64,000 bases of DNA, taken from assembly GCA_963971405.1 (NCBI GenBank), contig OZ020486.1, forward strand, positions 37,223,419 to 37,287,418, in the 5' to 3' direction. This document shows, piece by piece, positions 45,601-57,600 of the stretch (its first letter is position 1; every line of letters begins with the position of its first letter). The stretch comes from Psococerastis gibbosa. Its lineage: Eukaryota; Arthropoda; Insecta; Psocodea; Psocidae. The position numbers and the translations under genes are program-made. The notes under the pieces were generated by a model, which saw only the letters and a list, made by a program, of their open reading frames with translations, had not been told where the DNA came from and did no database searches.

Positions 45601-48600
45601 ATCGCACTGCTGCAGTTGCAACCCTAAGTTACATAAGGCGGCCATCTTGCCGCAGAAGTATGTTACGTCGGCCATTAATGTAACAGCCACGCTTTAACAA
45701 TTGTATTGTTTGATCATCGTGCCCGAGGGGGAGGCAGATACTCACGGCTCAACAGATTGTTGTACTAATAATCGTCGATCAAGGGTGTTCCGGGATCACC
45801 CGATTAGATTGACGATTTTCCTCCAGCAGCCCTACTATATGCCGCAGATTAACTTAGCACCGGAAATGGGAATAAATAAACCACAACTGGTTCATTTAAT
45901 TTAAACAAAAGCGTACAAAATGCGCGGGAATTTCAAATTAACTAATTGCTCCTCGGTTATATTTTTGTTGTTTAAATTTTTCGTCCCTTAGATTTAGACA
46001 AATTGGTTACGGTATAATTCTTAATGGATTCCAAAATGTAAACCTGTACATTTTAATGCGTATTTGTATTTCGTTCAATAAAACTATGCGATCATATTCT
46101 TGAATTCCAATAATTTATTAATTAGAATTTCTCGCGTTTCTCTCTTTTGTTTAACCCAAATACCTCAATAATTGGGATTTATTTAATCCTATTTCCAGTG
46201 TCAATCCTTAATTGGCATAAGTAGTAGGGCTGCTGAAATAAAAATATTGAAATAAATCTAATTAATATTGAAGTATATTGAGTGGTTTTGCCGAAATCAC
46301 TCGTTTCTTAAGCAAATTGAGTCAATAAATACCTACGTCTAATAATATGCATGATGCGGACAAATAGCCTATACACGGATAGTGTTGATTTGCATGTAGT
46401 AAGTAACGGCCAAGAATTCTTTCAGTTACGGTCCATTTAGCAATTGGAGAAACAAACATAACATGGCTCAAAGTAACATTAGTAACACAGTAATACAACG
46501 GTACTAGGCCTATTGTAATTTTGTAGCCGAAATGCTAATTGTGAATTGTTAACTTATAAGAAATATTTTCAATATACAGCATCTTTGTATTTTCTCAGAA
46601 ATTTGAACATCGTGTCATCAGGATGAATACTTTTTTTTTGTATCACTTGGGTAGAAGTAGGCTACCTATTCTAACCTAAGCTCAATGATATCAAATAACT
46701 CTGTATTAATTTATTTCAAGATCAATTCATGGTCGTTGAAATGTGGTCAGATAGCTATTAAAGCATGCTAATAATGCAAGCACTGGCTCAAAAACTTGAA
46801 ATGACGTCAGGTTTAAGACATAATATTGCAGTATTTCCATTTCTAACTCGCTTTTAAAGTAAAGTAAAGTAAAGTAAAGTAAATTTTATTTATCGAGGAA
46901 TACATTCTACATACATTTCATTAGTGGTTCAGAGGGGCACCTTTGGGAATTCCCGTGATGGGCCCCTCGACCTAATAGATAACATTTATATTAAAACTTA
47001 TTCTAAACACTTAATCTACAATAAAAAATAAATTCTTTTAAAATTGTGTTACAAAACAATTAACTTCAGACGATTAACAGCGCTTACATTTTTTCTAAAA
47101 CAATCTTTTGCTAGACATGAAAAATATATCTTTTTTGCACATAATAAATATATTATAGTTATAGCTGGGGCCCAGCACCTTTTTAATATTGCTTTTAACA
47201 GGGCAACAGCAGAGGAATTCGTTACTTCTTTTACCCTAAATTCTGTTGTTGGTAACCGAAGTTAATTAAATTATGCAGTACTACCCCAACCACGATAAGA
47301 CATAAAACACTTTATAAATTTCGAATAACCACGTAGTTCCGTTTATGTAAGTTTTTGAATAAACAATGTGTTCCAAGTGCTTAGGCGGGTATTCCACATA
47401 CGTCAATCGTCATTTAAAAATTGAAAAATGACGTAACAATGACGTAAATTGACGTGGTTCAGAATTTTTAGTATGTCTTTAATGTCTGCTAAAACGTCAT
47501 TTTTCAATTTTTCATTGACGATTGACGTATGTGGAATACCCGCCTTATCGTGGTCGGGTAGTACCAGAGCGTAAATCTCGATATGTGAAGCTAGCCTAGA
47601 AACTACACGAAGCTGCAGACACTAGCAGCCATGCTAGTTAAAATATTTAAATGGAATGTAATTTTGTCAATTATTAATCTTATCTAAACCTATTTTTCAA
47701 AAAAGGCACGCAAAGGCTACTTTTATTTTACAATATAGTTGAAAATGGGTGGAACCGTTAAGGGAAATTACAAGTTAGGTACCCTAAGTGTAATTTACGG
47801 CGCTTAATGGGAGGACATTAAACACAGAGTAAGGGGGCAACATAACAGCGGAAGATGGGATAGTCTGTGGCTTCCCTATTAGGATATGACTCGACACAAC
47901 ACGAACCACTTTCGTTCTTTACAACTACTTATGTATACCTAGAGTACGACACAAAAAGTTAATTGTGTTCTAAGAGTAGTTTGGTGTAAAAATATACATG
48001 GACTATGACTGGGCATGACTTGCATAGATGCGCTCAGACGCGGCAACAGACGCGGCATCATTTTTATGCATATGCAGTGTTGACAGATTATTTATTTATT
48101 AACCAAGGTTCACATCCTTGTCACCTTTCGCTTTTTATGTTCATGCTAATGATTTGTCGAATTTCTCCAGCAATTTTCTCCCTATCATAGAGACTCTATG
48201 TTATAGTAATGTGTAATTTTCTGTGGTTTAATCGGCGTTCTGGCGCCTCTAACGTTGTATCAGGCAATTAATGCATTGTGAGCCACAATTGCAGTTAATG
48301 TGACATAACGGCTTCCACAATAACAGATATTTGACGTGGGGATTTAAAACATACAACAAATATTTATTGTATTGAAAATAAATAAATTCCATTACATAGG
48401 TAGACCCAACTACATACAGTATAAATTCTATTCTCTTCCGCCAATGCGGTTAATACAATAATGTAAGTACAATATACAATTTTTGGCTACATTATACTAT
48501 ACTGTATACAAATTAGCCTAATAAAAAATAAAAAATTGTAATGATTAACAAAAATTAGTGATATCAACCGTGTTTCTGTCCGCTATAGATAACTTATGTA

Positions 48601-51600
48601 CTATAGCTTTTTTGTAAAAGAAACACTTTGAACTGCCGGGGAGTAGCTGCCCCCAAGACAATTAAGTAAATCAATTGTAAGTTAATTTATTATGTTCCAA
48701 TTTAATCGATACTACTTATGTTTGCTCTATTTTAACCCACAAATACCCCCTCCCCCCGCCAAATGGGCTGGATCCGTCCCTGACCTACGGATGAGAGTTG
48801 GCTATTTACAGGAGGCGGTTGTTGAATTGCCCCGCTATGGTATATAAATACACCACCAGCCATAGCGAAGCAATCCTTCAAAAATTGCACCACATACGGT
48901 ACAGTATTACAAGAAAACCCGTAAACACATTCCGACTTGAAAGAATCCCACGTTTTCAAATCAATAAAAAACGCATGTTTTCGCTTTTGCTTTAGTCTAT
49001 ATTTAACACGACAATAAACAGTCTGTCAATAATCCACTGAAAATAATACTTCCTCCATACTTTTAACTGACCATAATAGTGCAATTTGCTTAATGCCATG
49101 AGACCCGCCCCTCAAACTTGGCAGAAAGGAAAACTGATTAAAAAATTAACACTGCAGACGAACATTTCAAATGATATCCAGCATACAAATTTTGCTGCAA
49201 TGTAATTGGTTTCAATTATCCAAAAGGGCCGAAATTAGCGGTTGCTGTCTAATGAATCAACAGGTTGAACTCTTCCTGCTGACCGTAGCAGAAACCCATT
49301 TCATAAAAAGGAACACTCATTAAATATGGAAACTTTTGCCTGATTAATTTCTTGACGGCTAGTCTACCGTAGCTGAGGTCATACTACCTAAGAGAAGGTC
49401 GCACCAGCAACATCAATGCGCGTCTGCCCTTATGTTACAAATTTGTAGAAAAGTTGCTTATTTTGTTTTCATTTTGTTTCAGCACATGGTTTATTATGGG
49501 GCCATCCAAATCAAGTTAGGGTAAAACGACAGCAACCGGAGGCTGAGAAGGAGAAGAAAGAGGAATCATTCGAGACTGAACTATGTAAAGACAAAGATGC
49601 GGGCGAATGGTTTAGGCTAGTAGCTGGTGAAGGCGATAACTGCCGTGATGTTATCCAATGTACCTCATCGGTAAGTCGACCAGCTTAACAATGGGTTAGT
49701 TTAAGGGCGGGTTCTACAATGCAACCGATCAAGGCCGTGCCCAGGTTTTGATTTGGGGGGGGGGTTCAAAATTCTTCTTTATTAATGAAAGTCCATTCAA
49801 TGCAGTGTTCAAACTCAAATAAATTTATTCCAATTCTTTCAACAATACAGGTTTACATTAATAAATTATTTCGGGGGGAGGGGGGGGGGTCCGAACCTCT
49901 TGGACTACCCCCCTGGGCACGGCCATACGACCGATAATGGACTCGATACAATCACCTCTTCTCCCAAAAAGTTCAATATAGAATTGTCCCTTAAAACACT
50001 GGCTGGTCACTATATAACCTTAAACAAACCCTGTGTATAGGTATTTATTTAAAAAATAAAATAAAACCCATTATCAAAATATGCTACATTAAGCTAATTA
50101 ATAATATCGTCAAAAATTAAAAAAAGAAGAGTTTTGAGTAAACGACAGAGGAACTAGTGAAAAAGTAAATAAAAATGCCGATATAGATCACCACAGTTTG
50201 GCCTCAATGTAAGTTATGGGCACACTGGGAGTTTATGGGCAAGTTGTTGAATTGGACATCGGTTACAATGAAGAGTACTGACAATTTGGTACAAACGATG
50301 AATAATAACGTTGTACAGGGACCATATTAGAACCCGCCCTTAGTATTAGTAATTTTATTGTTTTCAGTGATAGTAATTAGTATTCATTGCATTTTTTCCG
50401 CGCTGTGAAAAGCTCTGGCGCAAGAACTGCTTTCTTTTCCTGAATCTGCATGACACCTTGACCAAACTTGCACCCTACGGTGTTTCCCATTTTATCGATT
50501 AAACTGTGAAGGTAAATCATAAATATATATGGTAATTCACAGTTCTGCTCTATTTAAGTTGACTACCGTAACCAGATAATTGTTGCGGAAGTTGGTAGGT
50601 ACGGTGTACCCATAACTCTGCCAATACATTGAGCAAACTTTAACGATGGACTCACCTCATTTTTTGTATTATATTTAGAAGTTATAAAACAATCATTATA
50701 TGCGGCTATATTGACCACAATAAAAGATTCGTTGTGCTATGTGGTTTCTCTTCCATCTATTGCGGTACAGCTATGTCATTTCAATATGGAGGAAACGTAA
50801 CGCCCAATTATTACTGCTAGACGACATTTTTGTTTATAACCCCGTCCACCAGCACTTTTGTCGGATATCTAGATTGCTGCGCTAAGCATTTATATTCTAC
50901 GGATTAGTGCTCAGCCTGTGAAAACAGTAACGAGTGGACCCGCAGCGAAAATTTCTGTATTTTTGGGTCTGACTGGACGTGATAATAAGTAGTCTATAGT
51001 TACTACCTTTACAGACCAGTAGATAGAGACGAAAAGCATAGCTAAGCATTCTGCAATGTCACAACTCTTGTAGGGCGCACAATTCAAAACTGCTGTCAAT
51101 TGAAATTGGCTGTTGGCATGAGCGTAGCTGTAAGATTGGATCCAGAGGGTGAAAGATGCAAAAGTTCGATTAAACCGATTGGTTTTCGCGCGTTTATTTC
51201 AAAAATTTTGGAATATAATATAACATTAAAATCTTATTTATTTATATTATTTATCTAGTTTCAATTTTATTAATTCAATAAAATTCATAAAAAAACAATT
51301 CTATCTACTAGTGCAATATTAACTCGTCAAATATTTAGGGGCAAGACGTGTCACCTCTCGGGCTACGACCATGGCTGCTGGGGCAACCAACCCAACCAAT
51401 ATACTAATCTAATACTAATCTGGATGCAGTGTTATGCCAGATTTCGGTTAAAATTATTGAAGATGAACTTACCACCCTTGTCTGACCCTTTCTATTTTTT
51501 TTAGGGTCTTCAAGCCATCAGGTGTCCTGCAGGTCTTTACTTCGACATTGAGAAGCAAACTTGCGACTGGAAAGACGCCGTCAAGAACTGCAAATTGAAA

Positions 51601-54600
51601 AACAAAGAAAGGAAAGTCAAGCCTTTGCTTTACACCGATGAACCTCTTTGTCAGGTATGTTTAATAATTATGTTCTGAGTAACCGTTGTATGGTGTTTTC
51701 GAAATGTGATGCTTTACTTATGTCTAGCCCAAGCCCGTAGGTACCTGGTTTTTATTATATTTTGTGATATTGAAATTAGATGGGGGAGGTTTGATTCCAT
51801 GAATAATTATGAAATAAAGCAGAACCAGGCCAGACTGTTAATGTATTTCATACGGTATCTAACTCAAAGGAGAGTAGCTTACGCAAAACGCATAGTAGGC
51901 CGTTGCCAGGGTTTTTCCGTTGGGAGTCGAAGGTGCGTCCACAAAACCTAATAATTATTTTTGCCACCTATAAGTTACACAGGGGGGGGGGGGGGAGGAA
52001 TTTATGAAAATATAAGCGAGGAATAGTGGGTTTCTACGCATTTCTGCAATTTTGGTAAAACCAATAGATTTGTTTGATGAAAATGTAGATTTGGGGAAAT
52101 AGAATCGGTTACCGTATATCGATTGAATTAATTCCAGATATTCCAAACTTTGGTATCGAGGGCAAAAAAAAATATAGTTTTGGGACTGCATTTCGTTCTA
52201 GAACAAGTTGTTAATTTAACGGCAATGAACACCCAACCCCCTGGTATAAATAAATAAATAAATAAACAATGACTTTTTTTATTACTGAGCCAACCTAGCT
52301 GAGTTAGGGCTATAAAGCCCTCTATTACACTCAACCGCCTGGCTAGCATGCCCTCCAAAGCATGGCCAGAAAATGTAGCATGTGTGGGACTCGAACCAAC
52401 AACCTTGCGGGTGAAATTCAAAGCCTTTACCACTACTCTACATGTCCTGACTATTAATACATTAACAAAACATGGAAACATACGGTGCGATACCTAGCCG
52501 ACGCGTTCTTCGATTACCCAGATAAATGTTTTTTTTTCTGTGAAAATTCAGTTTTCCTATATCTATGAACGATGGAAATGAAAGATCAAACCTTTTTTCT
52601 TCTGTTTTTGTGCAGTGACCTTGACCGAGTTTTCAGGTCAGAAGATGCTACTGAACTGCTAAGATAGCATCTTCAATAGGAAGCCAAAGCTATAAATTAT
52701 GTTCTTTCTGATGGTTGATAGACCTACAGATAGAGGGTTATTATTCAGATACAATCGGACACCCCCACTGCTCATTTTTTTTAACAAAACCTAATTTTAT
52801 CGTGATATATCAAGCTTACAGCCGTAAATGAGATGCCATAAAGAAGAATCAATTCTCTTAATAACTTTATATATAAAAAATTGCACTTAATTCCACAACA
52901 TAAATTTTTAATAGTAACAGCTGTTTCGGTGTAACACCATCTTCAGACCAAATCTTACACCGAAACAGCTGTTACTATTAAAAATTTATGTTGTGAAATT
53001 AAGTGCAATTTTTTATACATAAAGTTATTAATCATGTTTCACTTCCACGAAGTCACTGAAGAAACTCTCTCATGAATCAATTCTCCCCTACAATTTAATG
53101 TATCCGTATAGTACTATATATATTGCTCAGTGGCGGATCCACGGGGAGGGGGGGTCATGACCCCCCCCTATATGATTAAATTCATAAGATACCTATAGTA
53201 AAAAAAGAAAAATTGAATAAAACTCATCTTTTCATTAAAAAAATCACCTTTTAAACTTAAAAAAAACTTGTGACCCCCACCCCCAAATTTTCCTCTGGAT
53301 CCGCCCTTGATATTGCTAGCAGTAACACCGTTTTTGAAGGTATGAAAAGATGCAAAGAACATTAGGTTAGGTCCACGCCTTCAAAACCTGTGGACAAATG
53401 GAAGCTTCGCTTGAGGGGGCGCATGTTTAATTTAAATGTTATTGTATTTTTGATAAATACACGAATTACGAATTTGTCTGTTAGTGCCGGCTGTATGAAA
53501 ATGTAGAGGAGCAATACTTCTACTTTATGGCTTCTCATTTATGGACTCAATATTTTATGAGATATTTCTCTTTGCGCAAAGGCCCAGTGTTAATTAATAT
53601 TCCGGCTATGATAAATGTGTAATTGCATTTGGGGGGCTGGAATTAGGTAAACCTGTAATAGTCTATATAAACGACAGTAAATGCATGACAATGTATATAC
53701 TCATATATAGGTATGGCATGATAAAATACTAGGTACTAATACTAATCCTGCCTATAATTGAATAGGTAGGCTACGGCTACATACTCGTACCTTGATGAAG
53801 AGTGACGCAAGACTGTATGCTTAGGTACGATACAGACTTCATTTTGGTTTTATTATTGCTTTTTTGACACTTTATTTTCCAAAGCCTCATTATTCTCTTT
53901 TTGCCACATTTAAACCTGGTAATCTGATGTTCTACAACATTTAATTCAGATAGATCCACACTTTAATGAGGGGATAAGCTTTATCCTGGATTTCCCTTTG
54001 CTTTATACGTTTTTCCGTGGAAGATAATTAACTAACCCCAGGATTAACATTTCCTCTTGTGGCTTATTATTTATTTACGGTAATCCAAACTTGGCAAACT
54101 TTAACTTTACTCCTATTTACGAAACTTAAAACCAATCCTGTTTCCATTCCACGCACGAAGTAATGTCGAAACAGTTTCCTAGTAACGTATCTCTTCGGCT
54201 ATAAATCTAAGTGTGCCGTTAATCAGCGTGACTTCGTTTTGAGGTGAACTAAGTGGTTAGTTTGTAAGTGTTAAATAGGGTAGTGGAAAATAGTCCACAC
54301 ACCCAAAGTCCAACTCTTTAAGCTACGGTAAAAAAAAATCGTTTACACCATCGGTGTGACCGGTAGGGACGGATCCAGCCCATTTTTGGTTGGGGGGAGG
54401 GGTTTGTTGTGGGTCAAAATAGGAAAAGCATTATAGTATCAATGAAATCAGAACGTAATAAATTCAATTACAATAGATTTACCAAATTTTTGGGGGCAGC
54501 TACCCCCCTGCCCCCCCCCCCCCTGTATCCGTCTATGGACTGACAGGTCGACCCAAAGTTCATTACTCCATCTGAAGCGTGGGACGAGCACGATTTGACT

Positions 54601-57600
54601 TCTTCCAAATTGTCCAGTTATCTGGGCTTTTCTTGAACTAAATGCTTCGTCCGTCTATGTCTGTTTCACGTTGGTATTGCATATGCATAATAATCTCTTT
54701 CGCGCATCTGATTCTTAGCTTAGTGGTGCTCTTTGCTGCTTCTAGGCCAGCGGTTCCCAATCTTTTTGTCGTCAGCCACGACCACCTTTTGGGTCAAAAG
54801 AAGAAATATGGGTCGGGAAAACATGGGTATATGCATTGTTTGCTTTTATTTTGCCTGTCTCCTTTCAATGGCTTGACAAAGACAAAGTAATTTGTAACTA
54901 ATATTGTTGGCAGATATTTTTACACTTTTTTTATTTGGAAACACTGGGCAAAGGTTAGAAAGTTAACTAAGTGATTCATTCCATAGGGCGGTCGCCCCCC
55001 CCCCCCCCCCCCCGAGAAAAATAGCTTTATACTAGATAGAATGGACTTTTGAAGGAAATGAAGAGAAATTGTTACTCAAGTAAGGGAAACGCGATATTTT
55101 TCAGGTCACCCCCCCCCCCGAAAACTTTTTCTGAAACCGTCCCTGTACAAGGACCTACGAACAAACTATACCACTATGCCATTGAAGTCGCACAAACTTT
55201 TAAAGGATCAACGTTAATGAACCTTTTTAACGCGAAGTGCTTTGGTTGTGATAGAATCTTTCTTACGGTTTTTATTTTCTTTCGTTTTAGGATGGCTCTC
55301 TCGCTTGTGGTGACGGAATTTGTATCGAGAGAGGGCTCTTCTGTAATGGAGAGAAAGACTGCACTGACGGATCCGATGAAAATTCTTGCGGTAAGTTTAA
55401 ATATTTCAGGATTCGTTTTTTTTATGATTTTAGGAATCAAAATTTTTTAGAGCGCATCTGCCATAAGATCAGCGGAAGTATTGGAAATGTTGTGTCTACA
55501 TAAGTATTAGCTTTGAGTTTATCCCGTACAGGTACAGTTCTAACAGTACCTAATTTAGTTTAACGCTGGTTTTCCTGCCATTACTGCGTCACAATACCGG
55601 CATGATTTTCAAGCCTGATTTTCAATGCTTCGATGAACTGAACAATTAATTCAATGCCATCTTGTCAAAAAACTTGCAGTGCATCTAGACGAGGTCGCGC
55701 CTTAATGGCGATCTTAGCTTCCTGCAAGCCTCTACTTACCGGTCAGCCGCAGGGTGGAGTTTATGCTATTATTAATAATTTTATGCGTAGTAGGCTATAG
55801 GTAAAGCTTTGTGATGGTTACAATTTTAGATTTGGATTTTGAAATGGATTTTCACGTTTTGGGGTCCCAGGAACCCCCAAAAGTGGTTTTACGAAGTGTT
55901 CGTCGATTTCTGGGCAAACCACTCTGTGAATTTTCTTGAAATTAGGCAGATATGTTCACAAACGTCATGTCTCAGGAAAAATGATTTGTTTTGGGCTAAC
56001 TCAACTTTGGGGGGGTTTTACTGAAAAAAAAAAAAAAACAAATAAACGTCAATAAATTTTTTCTCAAAAACGGTTTCAACCATTTCTTTTTAAATTGACA
56101 CATGTTGTAGTCGCTATTAATATCAACAAAGCCTACTAGGTCACTTGCCATTGATAGTTCGGTTCTGGGTGCAAAGCTGAAAGTAAAAAAGATACTCAAT
56201 TTCAATAATTTTTTTATGGAACCATTCTATCGATGTTTCCTAAGTCCAGGTATGTTTTAGTTGCTAAATGGAGTAACAAATTCAAGCAAGTTGCTTTCAA
56301 AGCATAGTTTTGGCTTTGAATATAAATGTTTTTTTTTAAATTGTGCATAATTTTGAATGGAATAATATTTACGTGCCGATATTACCATCGATATTACCAT
56401 CATGGAAACATGAAAAAAATTGGTTCTAATACAATTCGACGTTCATGAATATAACTTTGAAGGATGTGTTGACCTTGACCTCATTGAAAAATGAACTAAG
56501 TCAGTTAATGAGAAGCACTACCCTTATTCAGATCTAATATAAAGAAATGTGTCAAATCATATAAAAATACCCAGCAGTAGCGGACTTTAAGAAATTATTG
56601 GGTCTAATATTTTATAAGTTTCTGCGAAGTCAAAATACACGTAAGAGTACAGTAGTCTAAGTTCTGAAATGAGTGAGTTTACCCAGAATAATCAGGGAGT
56701 TTAAAATGAACGTACAAAATTTGTCTACTAGTCTACAGGTTGGTATTCAAATTATGAAAGCTCGAGCTGTAGGTATTATTTATTATTAAATTATTGTTCA
56801 GGCCACTCCCCCTGCAGTTGTTAAAAAAAATACAACATTGACCCTCCCTGACTAACGAGGAAATTGTTACAACCTAGTTTAAATTTGCACCTAATTGTCA
56901 GATGGACCCCTCCTGAACAAAATTTCTAGCTACAGCTTTGATCTTGGCCCCCTGAAAAATTTTTAAAACACGTCCCCTGCTTTGCAAAGCTATTTGAAAA
57001 TATAGAAGCCGTCACCTATGTAGGTACAATATGTTAAACTATAATGTTCTTAACTGAAGATAAAAGGTTATTTATGCAGTCTGCATTATTTATGGATAAA
57101 TTAACGTCAATCAGTTCGATATTACTCAATAGAAATTTTTAGGTGCGGAAAGTGTTGTAGAACCGCCTGTAGGCAAACGTGGGGATAAGGTGTGACGGTA
57201 ACCAACACCATCGTTCGCCAACAATGATTTCAGGGTACCCATAGGTGTCTGATGTATGATCACTAGGCTAAAAAATTGACTTGTTTACCCGTTAATTACT
57301 TTCGTAACTTTAATTGCGGAAGTGTTTATGAATATTTTTGTGGGAATAGTAGTTAGGGAAGTTTCTTTCATGAGTTAGTGACTCGCAAATGTCAAGGGTA
57401 AATAATTGTTTGCTCTCAAAATCCGTTACCTAAAAAAAGCAGTTGCACATCAATTAGTTCGTAACCCATTCGAGGTAATTGGTTCGAGTCCCATTCTTGC
57501 TACATTTTGTGGCCATGCTTCGGAGTGTATGTAAAGCAGACCTTACCTGTTGAGTGTAAGAGGGGTTTTATAGGCCTAACTCTGAAAGGTAGGTTTAGAT

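Larger units (their letters stand above)
39610..49482 (+). other. CDA1 intron 1, 9.9 kb, transposon-laden
   Basis: Bounded by GTGAGT and TTTCAG. It holds a head-to-head SINE-3 pair (about 40103), a C-run of about 22 at 40420, two copies of repeat E, scattered G/C runs (41640-42370), an (ATTCT)n microsatellite (45281), a SINE-1 fragment (45405), a (TAAAG)n block (46855) and a palindromic MITE (47384). From 42550 to 45280, 45495 to 46850 and 47550 to 49480 I see no gene or repeat I can name. Long first introns often hold enhancers, but none is identified here. Confidence 0.85.

Noticed and set aside
45394-45690. 98-codon - strand ORF beginning MAVTLMADVTYFCGKMA
   Set aside because: The second half is the head of a SINE-1 copy read through; no domain in the first half and no splice evidence.
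55049-55450. 133-codon + strand ORF as a separate gene
   Set aside because: It includes intronic sequence read through CDA1 exon 4; the LDLa exon is in another frame with correct splice sites.
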